Shown here: positions 20,105-29,858 of the stretch, piece after piece
Position numbering within the stretch: the first letter of the stretch is position 1
How the letters are laid out: each line of letters begins with the position of its first letter
NCBI RefSeq assembly: GCF_000200595.1
Contig: NC_014810.2
Coordinates: forward strand, 878,311-942,310
Direction: 5' to 3'
DNA length: 64,000 nt
Source: Helicobacter felis ATCC 49179
GTDB lineage: Bacteria > Campylobacterota > Campylobacteria > Campylobacterales > Helicobacteraceae
Program-made: the position numbers and the translations under genes
Notes under the pieces: generated by a model
The model's database searches: none
The model's input: the letters and a program-made list of their open reading frames with translations, nothing else
What the model was told of the DNA's origin: nothing

Positions 20105-20897
20105 ATGTTCAGCAAACAGCAAACAGCAAACAGCAAACGCTACGCGCCTGCTCTCTAAGACTTTATTAGCCAGCACATTAAGCTTTTTTACTCTAGCCCC
20201 TCTAAGTGCAGAGGATAATGGCGCATTTGTAGAGGGCGGGTTTGAGTATTCCAATTTTTCAAGTGTAAGTACAAATGTAATAAACTACTCCTCCAATTCT
20301 TCTACCCATATCCCCACTTACTATAACAACAATATCATCACCTACAATGGTAATCTTTATGGGATAAACATCCAAGTTGGATACAAACAATTCTTTGGTC
20401 AGAAAAAACATTTTGGGTTACGCTACTATGGCATAGCTAGTCTACAAATAGGAAGGGATAGCCCTATTTATGCAAACTTCACCAGTTCTGTTAGGGGTAT
20501 AAACTCTGCTAATGTCTTTGGCGGAGTGGGTATCGACGCCCTCTTTAACTTCTATGAAAGAAATAAGCGCACATTTGGGGGTTTTGCCGGTGTGGCGATT
20601 GGGGCGAGTTCATGGTGGAATCATACCTCTTACCACAGTGGCAAGGCAGAACAAATTAACCAAGATGGAGGCAAAGCTACTTTCTCACCCACTTTCGTGC
20701 AATTCATTGTCAATGTTGGTCTTAGAACTAACTTTACCAAACATCAAGGCTTTGAATTTGGTGTGCGTGTCCCTACTATTGACGATCCCTATTTTACAAT
20801 TCACGATGATAAGGCGACAGGTTTAAGTTTAAGCGGTTCAAGTTTAACCTATAGACGCAATGTGTCTCTCTATTGGAACTATATCTACAACTTCTAA
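20105..20897 (+). CDS. Hop-like outer membrane protein, apparently phase-OFF
   Basis: The barrel frame begins with the signal peptide LLSKTLLASTLSFFTLAPLSA and the mature start EDNGAFVEGGFEYS. It ends in the aromatic C-terminus YWNYIYNF expected for BAM-dependent insertion. The only well-placed start is the ATG at 20105, 7 bases after AAGGAAG. With the present four AGCAAAC repeats that ATG reads into TAA at 20156-20158. Three or six repeats would put it in frame and give MFSKQQTANATRLLSKTLL, a normal signal peptide. An in-frame TTG at 20100 could give low expression but is badly spaced from the ribosome binding site. The predicted ON product is about 257 residues. The adhesion or porin role is inferred from family resemblance only. 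Confidence 0.8.
20111..20138 (+). repeat. (AGCAAAC)4 heptanucleotide tandem repeat
   Basis: Four perfect copies of a 7-base unit sit two codons after the ATG of the outer membrane protein gene. Seven is not a multiple of three, so each copy gained or lost changes the frame. Copy numbers of 3 or 6 give an open reading frame. The present 4 do not. Confidence 0.9.
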
Positions 20898-21586
20898 ACC
20901 GCAGGTTTGGTTTCTACAAGTTGGGAAGGTTGGCGGTGCGCAAACTTGTAAAAGGGTTGGCTAGCTATATGCAGGGGGATATGTTGCTCTCCTTGCACCC
21001 AAAACGCGCCCCCATCGGGCATGCCATAAACGATCGCTTGAGGATTGAGGGCTAAAAATTCGGCGATTCTCTCTTGGCGACTCTCGCCCTCATGGTGAAC
21101 CGAGCTAGTAGGAAAATGCGGGTTAATTTGGTAGGACACTAAATTTAAAGCCTGCAAACTAGGGGGGTAAGTGATGGGCATGTCATTGGTGGTGTGGATA
21201 CTAGGAGTCGCCACATTGGATCCAGCCGACCAGCCCAAATAAGGCACACCCGCTTTAACGCGCTCCCTAATCACCTCTAATAAATCATGTTGATACAAAC
21301 CTTCTAAGAGTTTAAAACTATTCCCTCCATTCATGATAAAACCCGCGCAGGTGTGGATAATCTCTAATCCTTGATGCACGCCCACTACTTCCACGCCAAA
21401 ATCTTTTAAGAGTGCGTACATGTTGGTTTCGCATTCCTCTTGACTTCTAAGCACGCTCCCATAGGCGATTAAAGCGAGGCGTTTTCCCTTAAGCTCGTGG
21501 CGTGTGATAAAATCTTGAATCCAAGGCAGAGCGTAGGTTAAAAACTTGCCCTGATAGAGCGCGCCAGAGAGCAGGAGTAAATTCAT
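20894..21586 (-). CDS. pepE: peptidase E-like S51 dipeptidase
   Basis: About 230 residues from the ATG at 21584-21586, which overlaps the ppsA stop as ATGA. An upstream in-frame extension lies within ppsA. The Ser nucleophile elbow is in [10 protein letters not shown] at about residue 117. The NPHFPTSS and [11 protein letters not shown] segments are typical of S51 peptidases, which cleave Asp-X dipeptides in the cytoplasm. The C-terminus is convergent with, and overlaps, the outer membrane protein gene by a few bases. The distinction from related S51 members such as cyanophycinase is by length only. Confidence 0.85.
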   Translation of the reverse strand: MNLLLLSGALYQGKFLTYALPWIQDFITRHELKGKRLALIAYGSVLRSQEECETNMYALLKDFGVEVVGVHQGLEIIHTCAGFIMNGGNSFKLLEGLYQHDLLEVIRERVKAGVPYLGWSAGSNVATPSIHTTNDMPITYPPSLQALNLVSYQINPHFPTSSVHHEGESRQERIAEFLALNPQAIVYGMPDGGAFWVQGEQHIPLHIASQPFYKFAHRQPSQLVETKPAV

Positions 21587-23988
21587 GCCTGATTTTCTAG
21601 TTGCACAATGCGATTCCAAGTGGCGATCACTGAGTCAGGATTGAGCGAGAGGGAGCTAATGCCATGCTTGACTAGAAACTCTGCTACTTCGATGTAATCG
21701 CTGGGGGCTTGTCCGCAAATCCCACAATACTTGCCATGCTTTTGACACGCCTCAATGGCGCGCTTAAACATCTCCAACATCACCGGGTTGCGCTCATCAA
21801 AAACATGGCTGACTAATTGCCCGTCTCGATCCACGCCTAGAGTGAGTTGGGTTAAATCATTCGAACCAATCGAAAAGCCATCAAATAAGCTCAAGAAGTC
21901 ATCGGCTAAGATCACATTGACGGGCAACTCGCACATGATATAAATCTCTAGCCCGTTTTTGCCCGATTCTAGTCCATTTTTGCGCAGAATTTCTAAGACC
22001 TTTTTAGCCTCCTCGATGGTGCGCAAGAAGGGGATCATAATTTTCATATTGCTCAGTCCCATTTTTTCACGCACCATACATAGAGCCTCACACTCCCACG
22101 CAAAGGCTTCCTTATAAAGGTCTGAATAATAACGACTAGCCCCCCTAAAACCTAACATGGGGTTTTCCTCATGAGGTTCGTATGCGCTTCCTCCTAGCAT
22201 GCGCATGTATTCGTTAGACTTAAAATCGCTGGTGCGCACAATCACCGGCTTAGGATAAAAGGCAGCACTGATCATCCCCATCCCCTCAGCGATCTTTTTG
22301 ACAAAGAAATCTTTAGGACTCTCATAGCCTGCGATTAAGTTTTCCAACTGATCGCGCTCGGGCACGCTTTTATTGTGGTGCAAATCCACGAGGGCTAGGG
22401 GGTGGGCTTTGATCTGATTGAGCATGATAAGTTCCATGCGCGCTAGCCCTACGCCGTGATTGGGTAATTGGGAGAATTTAAACGCCTTTTCTGGGTTGCC
22501 AATGTTGAGATAAATTTTAGTTTTGGGCTCTTGCATGGCATCCAAAGCGATACGCTCCACTTCAAAAGCATGTGCGCCTGCATAGATATAGCCCGTTTCC
22601 CCCTGTGCGCACGAGATGGTAACCTCCATGCCCGTATAAAGCGACTCGGTTGCCCCAATCGCCCCTACGATGGTGGGCACGCCAATTTCTCTAGCCACAA
22701 TGGCAGCATGGCAGGTGCGCCCACCCCGATTGGTAACCACCGCGCTCGCCTTTTTCATAATGGGCTCCCAATCCGGATCGGTATTATCTGTAACTAAAAT
22801 CTCCCCCTCCTTAAAGATATTCATGTGATCTAGGCTATTGATCACGCGCACTTTTCCAATGCCAATCTTGCCCCCAATCGCCTTACCCGTGAGCAATACT
22901 TCTTTAGGGGGCGCGCCTTTGAAGTGATACTTTTCATACACCTTTTGGCTCTGCTTTTGACTCTGCACTGTTTCTGGGCGCGCTTGCACGATGAAAATCT
23001 CTCCGCTATCCCCATCCTTTGCCCATTCGATGTCCATGGGGCGGTATTGCCCCGCTTCTTTGGTGTAATGGGCTTCAATGATGGCTGCATCGCGCGCTAA
23101 ACTCAAAATATCGCTATCACTCAAAGAAAAACTTTGTTGTTCTTTGGGAGTGGTGGAAATGGTTTTAGTGGGGTGTTCACTCCCTCGAGAGGCATAGACA
23201 ATTTTATTACTCTTATCGCCTAGCTGGCGTTTAATAATGGGTTCTTTGCCTTGTGCTAGAGTGGGTTTAAAGACATAAAACTCGTCCGGATTGACCAATC
23301 CCCCCACCACGCTCTCCCCCAAGCCCCAAGAAGAAGTGATAAAGATCGCGTCTTTAAAGCCTGTTTCGGTATCAATAGAAAACATCACCCCCGCGCTGGC
23401 TTTATCCGCACGCACCATCTTTTGCACCCCCACACTTAGCGCGACCTTGAGATGATCAAAGCCCCTAGAAGCGCGGTAACTAATAGCGCGATCGGTAAAA
23501 AGCGAGGCTAGACACGCCTTGATATAGTGGATGAGTTCGGTTTTGCCCTTGACATTCAAATAGGTATCTTGTTGGCCCGCAAAAGAGGCATCGGGCAGGT
23601 CTTCTGCCGTAGCCGAGCTACGCACCGCTACATCGGCTTCACGCATATTGTATTCATCGCTAAGCATTTGATAGGCTTGCAGGATTTCATCGCGCAGGTC
23701 AGCAGGTAGGGGTGTGCCAAAGATGAGATCGCGAATCTGCTTAGAGCGCATTTTGAGCACATCCAATTCGGTCGCATCCACGCCCTCTAATAAAGTTACA
23801 ATCTGGGCTTTAATGCCCCCCTTTTCCAAAAGATACCAATAGGCATCGCTGGTAATGGCAAAACCATTAGGCACTTTGATCCCACTGGGCACGAGTTCTT
23901 GAAACATCTCTCCAATACTCGCATTTTTCCCCCCGACTAGATTGATGTCTTTGTTGTTGATCTCTTTATAAAATTTGATATAGCGCAT
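21583..23988 (-). CDS. ppsA: phosphoenolpyruvate synthase
   Basis: At 801 residues this is the full PpsA length. The N-terminal ATP-grasp domain has [11 protein letters not shown] and [20 protein letters not shown]. The swivelling phosphohistidine domain has [13 protein letters not shown] with the catalytic His at about residue 425. The C-terminal PEP-binding barrel has GFRGASRYY, the IGSNDLTQL motif and the Cys-containing ending [12 protein letters not shown]. It makes PEP from pyruvate and ATP, so it opens gluconeogenesis. In H. pylori it is HP0121, next to thrS. Here it is followed by pepE and preceded by pabBC. Confidence 0.97.
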   Translation of the reverse strand: MRYIKFYKEINNKDINLVGGKNASIGEMFQELVPSGIKVPNGFAITSDAYWYLLEKGGIKAQIVTLLEGVDATELDVLKMRSKQIRDLIFGTPLPADLRDEILQAYQMLSDEYNMREADVAVRSSATAEDLPDASFAGQQDTYLNVKGKTELIHYIKACLASLFTDRAISYRASRGFDHLKVALSVGVQKMVRADKASAGVMFSIDTETGFKDAIFITSSWGLGESVVGGLVNPDEFYVFKPTLAQGKEPIIKRQLGDKSNKIVYASRGSEHPTKTISTTPKEQQSFSLSDSDILSLARDAAIIEAHYTKEAGQYRPMDIEWAKDGDSGEIFIVQARPETVQSQKQSQKVYEKYHFKGAPPKEVLLTGKAIGGKIGIGKVRVINSLDHMNIFKEGEILVTDNTDPDWEPIMKKASAVVTNRGGRTCHAAIVAREIGVPTIVGAIGATESLYTGMEVTISCAQGETGYIYAGAHAFEVERIALDAMQEPKTKIYLNIGNPEKAFKFSQLPNHGVGLARMELIMLNQIKAHPLALVDLHHNKSVPERDQLENLIAGYESPKDFFVKKIAEGMGMISAAFYPKPVIVRTSDFKSNEYMRMLGGSAYEPHEENPMLGFRGASRYYSDLYKEAFAWECEALCMVREKMGLSNMKIMIPFLRTIEEAKKVLEILRKNGLESGKNGLEIYIMCELPVNVILADDFLSLFDGFSIGSNDLTQLTLGVDRDGQLVSHVFDERNPVMLEMFKRAIEACQKHGKYCGICGQAPSDYIEVAEFLVKHGISSLSLNPDSVIATWNRIVQLENQA

Positions 23989-24017
23989 AAGACCCCTTTA
24001 TGATGTGGTGTGAAAAA

Positions 24018-25676
24018 TTATAACATGGGCTCTTCTAGCCTGACCTCCACCACGCCCCTAATGGCATTGGTGGCATAAATCTTATCCGCCCGTTTTAAGT
24101 CCTCTAAACTCAATTCCTTAGGAGTGCAACGCCCCGCCTCAATCAAGCGTGTGATCCCCACTCCCTTTAAAAGCCCTCCATGAAAAGCGGGGGTATAGAG
24201 TTGCCCTTCTATTTCTAAAAGCAAATTGCTACGCGCCCCTTCGCTCAAGAGTCCCTCAGGGGTATAGTGCAACACATCAAAACAAAGCCCTTTAGCAATG
24301 AGCGCGCGCGCCTCTTCATACCAAGGGGTGTAGGTGGTCTTGTGGGCTAAAAAGTCGTTATGCGGATCTAGGGGTTTTTGAGCTAAAAGGAGTTTAGTGC
24401 TTTTGGGGGGTTCTAGGGGGCTGTATTCTAGGCTATGACTCCCATCCTTATGCCATAAAAGACGCAAAATGCCATCTTGGGTAGGTTGGTAAGTTTCTAG
24501 CCAATTTTCATAGACGAAATTAAAATGATGCGCGCTTGCTTTTAGACGCTGAGCGTGCAGTTCTTTATGGCAAATTTCTAAGTGGCGCACTAACATGGTT
24601 TCAATGAGGCTAAATTCCACTTTAGGCAGAATAAAGAAACTCTTTAAATAACACTCTTGGTATTCGGATTCAAGCTGGCTAGCCTGAGTTACCCCACTGC
24701 CCACACACAGGGTGTAGGTTTGGCTCTGTGGTGGCGCGCTCATGGTGCGGATGGGCACATTAAAAAGAGCCTGCTTAGAATCTATCACCCCAATCGCTCC
24801 GCAATACACGCCCCGCTGGTGTTGTTCTAAATCTTGTATGAGTTGCATGCTTTTTGCTTTGGGTTCGCCAGTAACTGAGCTGGAAGGAAAAATCGCCTGC
24901 AAAATGGGGAAAAGCTGGGGGTTTTTAAGCGCGCCCACCAAAGTAGAGGTCATTTGAAAAAGGGTCGGATGGGCTTCCACTTCGCACAGCTGTGTAACCT
25001 CCACCTTGTGGGCGATTTGGGCGAGTTCTTGAGCAAAGAGATCGACCACCATTGTATTTTCGTTGCGGTTTTTAGGATCGTTTTGCAAAAAGGCGCGGTT
25101 GTGTGCGTCTTGATCTGGGGTTGCCCCGCGCGCGATCGTGCCCTTCATGGGTTTGACTCGTATGCTCTGCGTAGTATAATCCAAATCAAAAAACAATTCG
25201 GGCGAAAAGCTTAAAATAGTTTCAAAGGGACTGGGCAAAAAAGCGCAATAGGGGGTGTGTTGGTTGCGCAGCACTTGTTCAAAGATAGCGCGCGCAGGGG
25301 CGTGGGTTGTAAGATGCAGGGGCAAAGTTAAATTTACCTGCGCGCATTCTCCCTTGCTAAATACCTCTTGAACGGTATTAAATTGATGGGCGTAGGTGTT
25401 AAAGTCTATGGGGGTGCTGATTTGGGGGTGAAAAACCATGTTTTCTGGGGGCTTAGGGGTGTAGGGTTCTTTGCTAGCAAACTGGGTAAAGTAAGCAATG
25501 GGAGTGGTGCTATGGGTTGTGCTTAGAGCGTTGTAGTGGATATAACCCACAAAGTAGCCTGTGTGGCGTTGTGCATCCATACGCTCACATAAATCCTGTA
25601 ATTGGGCGTGGTGGAAGGCTTGAAAACTCTGCAGGGGCTGGGTGTAGTGAAACTCCCCAAAGATGGCTTCTTGCAT
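24018..25676 (-). CDS. pabB: aminodeoxychorismate synthase component I fused to aminodeoxychorismate lyase
   Basis: About 552 residues from the ATG at 25674-25676, one base after the preceding stop. A longer frame upstream overlaps the neighbouring gene and is not used. Residues about 80-335 are a PabB/TrpE chorismate-binding domain (RVKPMKGTIARG, SSSVTGEPKAKSMQLI, GVYCGAIGVI). Residues about 350-550 are a class IV aminotransferase domain of the PabC type, with a probable PLP lysine in LAHKTTYTPWYEEA and LSEGARSNLLLEI. The fused enzyme makes 4-aminobenzoate for folate. The same fusion exists in H. pylori HP0293. Confidence 0.92.
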   Translation of the reverse strand: MQEAIFGEFHYTQPLQSFQAFHHAQLQDLCERMDAQRHTGYFVGYIHYNALSTTHSTTPIAYFTQFASKEPYTPKPPENMVFHPQISTPIDFNTYAHQFNTVQEVFSKGECAQVNLTLPLHLTTHAPARAIFEQVLRNQHTPYCAFLPSPFETILSFSPELFFDLDYTTQSIRVKPMKGTIARGATPDQDAHNRAFLQNDPKNRNENTMVVDLFAQELAQIAHKVEVTQLCEVEAHPTLFQMTSTLVGALKNPQLFPILQAIFPSSSVTGEPKAKSMQLIQDLEQHQRGVYCGAIGVIDSKQALFNVPIRTMSAPPQSQTYTLCVGSGVTQASQLESEYQECYLKSFFILPKVEFSLIETMLVRHLEICHKELHAQRLKASAHHFNFVYENWLETYQPTQDGILRLLWHKDGSHSLEYSPLEPPKSTKLLLAQKPLDPHNDFLAHKTTYTPWYEEARALIAKGLCFDVLHYTPEGLLSEGARSNLLLEIEGQLYTPAFHGGLLKGVGITRLIEAGRCTPKELSLEDLKRADKIYATNAIRGVVEVRLEEPML

Positions 25677-25677
25677 G

Positions 25678-26553
25678 TCAATCCTTATAGATAGCGTGGA
25701 ATTTTTGTAGTAAAAAGGCAGGGTGGTAGCCCATTTTAGCTTGGCGTAAGCCCTCAATGCCTAAATCTTCTTCTCTATTGACTAGGGGGCAGTCTTTAAA
25801 GGCGTGGGCTAAGAGTTGTTGGTTAATCGTCTGGTAAGCCCCACGCACGCGCGGATCGGCTTTTTCAATGTGGATCACTGCCATATCTGCATTAATTCTC
25901 TCCCCAAAACTCATCGCCACAATGCGCCCCTCTATGCAAATAACCCCCCCTTGTAATTGCAAGGTCTCAAAGACCTTTAGTGCGCCTAAAATGCCCTGAT
26001 GTTCCTCATCTAAAGCTCGATCTTCCTGCCCCAAAGCGCGCCACTGCTTGAGGGCATCCACAATCTGATCGCGGTTGTGCGCGCTGATGGGCTCGTAGGT
26101 GAAATGGGGGTATTGCTTTAAGAAGGCGTTGAGGTGGTTTTTCTTTTTATGGTATTTTTTGCCCTGCAGGGCAATGAGATCGGCGGTGTGATAAACATAA
26201 TCAAAGCGATCTCGCTGAGGTTCAAAGTGAAAGGCATCAGGAAAATACGCCTCTAATTCTTGCTTGTGTTTTTCCTCTAGGGCGCGTAGTTCTAGTTTAG
26301 GTTCTAACTCTAAGAGGGCTTGAATGACCGCCCTTTTATCCCCTGCCCCAATGGGGTAAAAATAAAAGGGGGTTTGCTTAGGGTATTGGGTGCGGATCAC
26401 CACGCAGCCATGCACAAGGGCTAGGCGAATGTCCCGAGCGTTTTGCCACAAATACAAATTGCTAAAATTCACATCCGACACGCTGAAGTGATCCGCCTGC
26501 AAATGCGTGTCTAATAGCCCTTTTAACTCCAAACTTAAGGGTTTAAATTCCAC
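25678..26553 (-). CDS. DUF2156 / LPG-synthase C-terminal-like acyltransferase fold protein
   Basis: This 291-residue protein matches the DUF2156 family (the C-terminal domain of phosphatidylglycerol lysyltransferase, a double GNAT-like fold). Features include FSVSDVNFSNLYLWQ, the DRFDYVYHTADLIALQGKKYHKKKNHLNAF block and a C-terminal NREEDLGIEGLRQAKMGYHP segment. There are no membrane helices, so it would be a soluble aminoacyl- or acyl-transferase-like protein. Position equals HP0292 between HP0291 and pabB. It overlaps the lysA fusion by 11 bases. Its substrate is unknown. Confidence 0.8.
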   Translation of the reverse strand: MEFKPLSLELKGLLDTHLQADHFSVSDVNFSNLYLWQNARDIRLALVHGCVVIRTQYPKQTPFYFYPIGAGDKRAVIQALLELEPKLELRALEEKHKQELEAYFPDAFHFEPQRDRFDYVYHTADLIALQGKKYHKKKNHLNAFLKQYPHFTYEPISAHNRDQIVDALKQWRALGQEDRALDEEHQGILGALKVFETLQLQGGVICIEGRIVAMSFGERINADMAVIHIEKADPRVRGAYQTINQQLLAHAFKDCPLVNREEDLGIEGLRQAKMGYHPAFLLQKFHAIYKD

Positions 26554-28465
26554 TTGTTCTCCGTGTGGTGGAATAAGCTCCCAAACATAGGGGCTCTAAA
26601 TGGGTGGGCAATTCTAGGTCTATATTAGCTTCTAGCAAACACCCTAGCGGTGTAGCTAAAAAGTAGGGATTGTCATACCCACTCAAAAGGGCTTGTATTT
26701 GTCTTGTATGTGTGGGATCAAACCACCACGCCCGCCGTGTGGGGTTGTCCTGTGCCAAAAAGCCAAAACGCCCCACGAGCAAACACCATATGCCGGCAAT
26801 TTTAAAGCTATGGGCGATCTCTAGGCGTTGTTGTGTAATGAGTTCTGCTAAGGCTTTGAGCCCTTGCGCGTAGGCATCACTCCCCCGCACCTCTAAAAGC
26901 CCATAATCCACGCCCTTAAGCAAAATCGCCTCAAAAAGTGCTAGAGGGTTGTAGAGTTTCAACTTAAACTTCTGCCCCAAAAGCCTTCTAGCTGTGTTGG
27001 CGTTGGTGCTAACCCCTACTTTTTCAGGGCTGGTTAGTCCCCTTGAAACCCCTAAAATCTCTGTATAAATGCTCTCTAATTGTCCCCCCACTTTCTTAAA
27101 AATCTGGGCTTCTCGCACAGGGTTATACACGCCTAAAGCTTCTCTTTGCTTTTCCTTAGCAATCTCTTGGCTTAAGACTAAACGGGCGTTTAAAAGTTTG
27201 CTTAATGCCTCATCAATTTGATCAATCTGTGCTCTTTTGGCATGGATACCCACACTCTCTAAGTGCCCGATCTCATGGGTGATGTTGTCAAAAAAGCTTT
27301 CTCTATCCCGTAAAATGCGCACGCGATCCTGCTCTACACCTAGCTCTAAAATCTTAGGACGGCTATTATAGTGGCTTGCCATACTCGCTCCATAAGCCCC
27401 CACCTGCTTAAAAAGGAGCAAATCCCCCCTAGTTACTCCCTTTAAAGGCACTTCTTTTAAAAAACAATCCGCGCTCTCACACACCGGACCCACAATGTCA
27501 TAGATCGCCTCTGTGCCCTCTTGGGTATTGAGCACCTCCACACTATGGCGCGCTCCATACAAGGCAGGGCGCATAAGATCGTTCATTCCAGCATCCACAA
27601 TAATAAAATTCTTACGCGCCCCGGGTTTGACATACTGCACACGGCTCACCAACACCCCACTATCTGCCACAATTCTGCGCCCCGGCTCACAGATTAAAGT
27701 GAGGTCTAGTTTTTGTGCGATGCTTTTAAGGGGTTTAGTGTAGTCTGCGATGCTAATTGCGCCCTTGCCCTCATCCACGCCCAAACCTCCGCCCATGTCT
27801 AAAAACTTGAGTTCTACCCCGCTAGCCATTAAAAAGCGTGCCAAAGCGTGCATTTTTTCGCCCGCTTCCTTGATGGGTTCTAGTTCAATGAGTTGGGAGC
27901 CAATATGACAATGCAGACCCACGGGCTCTAAAAAGGGAGATTGCTTGGCAAACATGAACATTTGCACGGCTTCTTTTTCTTCTACGCCAAATTTATTTTC
28001 CCATAGACCTGTAGAAATATAGGGGTGAGTTTGGGCATTGATATTAGGATTGACCCGCACACTGATACGCGCGGGAGTGTTCAAATCTGTGGCGATACGC
28101 TCAATGAGCTGAAGTTCCTCAAAAGACTCCACATTTAAAAATAAGATTTTGCTCTCTAAGGCTTCTTGAATCTCGCTCTCCAGCTTGCCCACCCCACTAA
28201 AGATAATTTTGTAAGAGGGAATGCCTGCTAGCAGGGCGCGGCGCACTTCATAAATAGAGACACAATCGCCCCCTGCTCCCAAGCGCGCCAAATGGGCTAA
28301 CAAGCTCAAATTAGAATTAGCCTTGAGGGCGTAGCAAATCAGGGATTTAGCCCCGCTAAAGGCGTTTTTAAACTCTAAAAACGCTTCCTTGATTTGGTCA
28401 AAGTCGTAGAGATAAAAGGGGGTAGGGTGCGCGCTAGCAATGCGCACAATGCTGTCTTTATTCAA
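26543..28465 (-). CDS. lysA: diaminopimelate decarboxylase fused to a chorismate mutase/prephenate dehydratase-like region
   Basis: This 640-residue open frame joins two proteins that are separate in H. pylori (HP0290, HP0291). Residues 1-395 are LysA: PLP lysine in YALKANSN (K48), HIGSQL at 187, GGGLG at 225, EPGR at 260 and the catalytic Cys in CESAD at 330. It decarboxylates meso-diaminopimelate to lysine. Residues 404-475 are an AroQ chorismate mutase with the conserved set R411, R428, K439, R451 and E452. Residues 480-640 weakly resemble a prephenate dehydratase domain (LFEAILLKGVDYGLLEVRGSDA) but lack a convincing active site. The linker is only about ten residues. The start overlaps the oorC stop by four bases. 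Confidence 0.93.
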   Translation of the reverse strand: MNKDSIVRIASAHPTPFYLYDFDQIKEAFLEFKNAFSGAKSLICYALKANSNLSLLAHLARLGAGGDCVSIYEVRRALLAGIPSYKIIFSGVGKLESEIQEALESKILFLNVESFEELQLIERIATDLNTPARISVRVNPNINAQTHPYISTGLWENKFGVEEKEAVQMFMFAKQSPFLEPVGLHCHIGSQLIELEPIKEAGEKMHALARFLMASGVELKFLDMGGGLGVDEGKGAISIADYTKPLKSIAQKLDLTLICEPGRRIVADSGVLVSRVQYVKPGARKNFIIVDAGMNDLMRPALYGARHSVEVLNTQEGTEAIYDIVGPVCESADCFLKEVPLKGVTRGDLLLFKQVGAYGASMASHYNSRPKILELGVEQDRVRILRDRESFFDNITHEIGHLESVGIHAKRAQIDQIDEALSKLLNARLVLSQEIAKEKQREALGVYNPVREAQIFKKVGGQLESIYTEILGVSRGLTSPEKVGVSTNANTARRLLGQKFKLKLYNPLALFEAILLKGVDYGLLEVRGSDAYAQGLKALAELITQQRLEIAHSFKIAGIWCLLVGRFGFLAQDNPTRRAWWFDPTHTRQIQALLSGYDNPYFLATPLGCLLEANIDLELPTHLEPLCLGAYSTTRRTSGI

Positions 28466-29028
28466 GAGATTTTTTTGGCTTCCAATGCCCTTAGCGCGTG
28501 TGCTTCTCCAATGTCAAAGGCTTTTTTATTGAGTTCTGCGACTTTTGCCGGCACTTTGGAGATCATCGTTTCGATCACTTGGGCGCGATCCACGCACTCC
28601 ATCAGTGTTACTGTGATCGCTAGGGCAACCACGGATTGGGTGATGATATTGCCCACTTCATCTTTGGCGATAGTAATAATGGGGATTTTGTAAAGCTGAA
28701 ACTTGGCTTCGTCCTCTGGAGTGGGGTGCGCTAAGTTAGGATCGACCACCACCACGCCCCCGGGCTTGACATCCTCCTTAAAGAGATTGTAACTGCTCTG
28801 TGCCACCGAGAGCATAAAATCGATCTCGCCCTGTTTAGCATAAGGGTAAATGATCTCCTCAGAGCTCAAAATAATATCCACTTTGGTAGGTCCGCCTCTC
28901 ACTTGGCTAGTGTAGGTAGAGGTCTTGGTGCCAAACCCCCCGCTAGCAATCTTAGCCTCAGCTAAGATTTCCCCCGCCAACAAAACCCCCTGTCCGCCTA
29001 CACCGGTAAAACGCAATTCCAAACTCAT
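28462..29028 (-). CDS. oorC: 2-oxoglutarate:acceptor oxidoreductase gamma subunit
   Basis: This 188-residue subunit has the gamma-domain signature of 2-oxoacid:ferredoxin oxidoreductases, LRFTGVGGQGVLLAGEILAEA at the N-terminus, followed by SYTSQVRGGPTKVDIILS. With OorDAB it oxidises 2-oxoglutarate to succinyl-CoA. This replaces the dehydrogenase complex of the TCA cycle in Helicobacter. It lies 2 bases after oorB and overlaps lysA by 4. Confidence 0.95.
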   Translation of the reverse strand: MSLELRFTGVGGQGVLLAGEILAEAKIASGGFGTKTSTYTSQVRGGPTKVDIILSSEEIIYPYAKQGEIDFMLSVAQSSYNLFKEDVKPGGVVVVDPNLAHPTPEDEAKFQLYKIPIITIAKDEVGNIITQSVVALAITVTLMECVDRAQVIETMISKVPAKVAELNKKAFDIGEAHALRALEAKKIS

Positions 29029-29030
29029 GG

Positions 29031-29858
29031 CTAGCTCCTCTCTTTCTTAGAAGCTTTTTCAATCACGCCCTCATACGCCTCGCAATATTCCATCTTAGAA
29101 GTATCGTGTTTGAGCACACCGGTAGGATACTTGCCCTCCCTCTCCTCAGGACTCAAGGCTTCATATTGGCGTTTGCTCACTAAGCGGGATTGAATCCACG
29201 CCAGAGTTTGGGCCGCTTCGCCCATTTTGTTTTTGCGCCCCAAATTGATATGGCAATTGCTATGTACATCCACAAAGCTAAAGCCCTTATGACTAAAGCC
29301 CTCCGCTAAAGTGCGCTCCAATCTCTTAGGATCGAGCACGCTCTCGCGCGCCACAAAACTCGCCCCAGCAGCCATGGTGATCTCACAGGGGTCAAAGTGG
29401 TTGTCAATATTGCCACTTTGGGCGGTAACCGTCCACATGCCATTAGGTGTAGTGGGGGAGGTTTGCGAATTAGTCAGCCCATAGATGAAGTTATTCACCA
29501 AGACTAAATTTAAATCGATGTTGCGCCTACAAGCGTGGATGGTGTGATTGCCCCCAATGGCAAAACTATCCCCATCCCCAGACACTACGATCACATGTTT
29601 TTTGGAGTTGGCTAACTTAATCCCCGTGGCGTAAGCTAGCGCGCGCCCGTGTGTGGTGTGCACGGTGTTGCAATTCACATACGAACTCATGCGCCCACTG
29701 CACCCGATCCCACTCACCAAGCACACATCATCCATATTCCAGCCCAAGCTATCAATGGCGCGGATGATGCATTTTAAAATCACTCCATCGCCACAGCCCC
29801 AACACCAGAGCGTGGGGGTTTTATCTACGCGTAAATACTCGTCATAATCAAATGCCAT
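29031..29858 (-). CDS. oorB: 2-oxoglutarate:acceptor oxidoreductase beta subunit (TPP-binding)
   Basis: This 275-residue beta subunit starts with the PTLWCWGCGDG cysteine pair. It carries the thiamine pyrophosphate motif VVSGDGDSFAIGGNHTIHACRRNIDLNLVLVNN. Another Cys lies in SGIGCSGRMSSYVNCNTVHTTHGRA. The VDVHSNCHINLGRKN segment near residue 205 is the usual place of the fourth cluster Cys. Its start overlaps the oorA stop by one base. It is the TPP and iron-sulfur catalytic subunit with OorA. Confidence 0.95.
   Translation of the reverse strand: MAFDYDEYLRVDKTPTLWCWGCGDGVILKCIIRAIDSLGWNMDDVCLVSGIGCSGRMSSYVNCNTVHTTHGRALAYATGIKLANSKKHVIVVSGDGDSFAIGGNHTIHACRRNIDLNLVLVNNFIYGLTNSQTSPTTPNGMWTVTAQSGNIDNHFDPCEITMAAGASFVARESVLDPKRLERTLAEGFSHKGFSFVDVHSNCHINLGRKNKMGEAAQTLAWIQSRLVSKRQYEALSPEEREGKYPTGVLKHDTSKMEYCEAYEGVIEKASKKERS

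Noticed and set aside
25677-25757. 27-residue N-terminal extension of PabBC
   Set aside because: It overlaps the DUF2156 coding sequence. The ATG one base after that stop gives the usual length.
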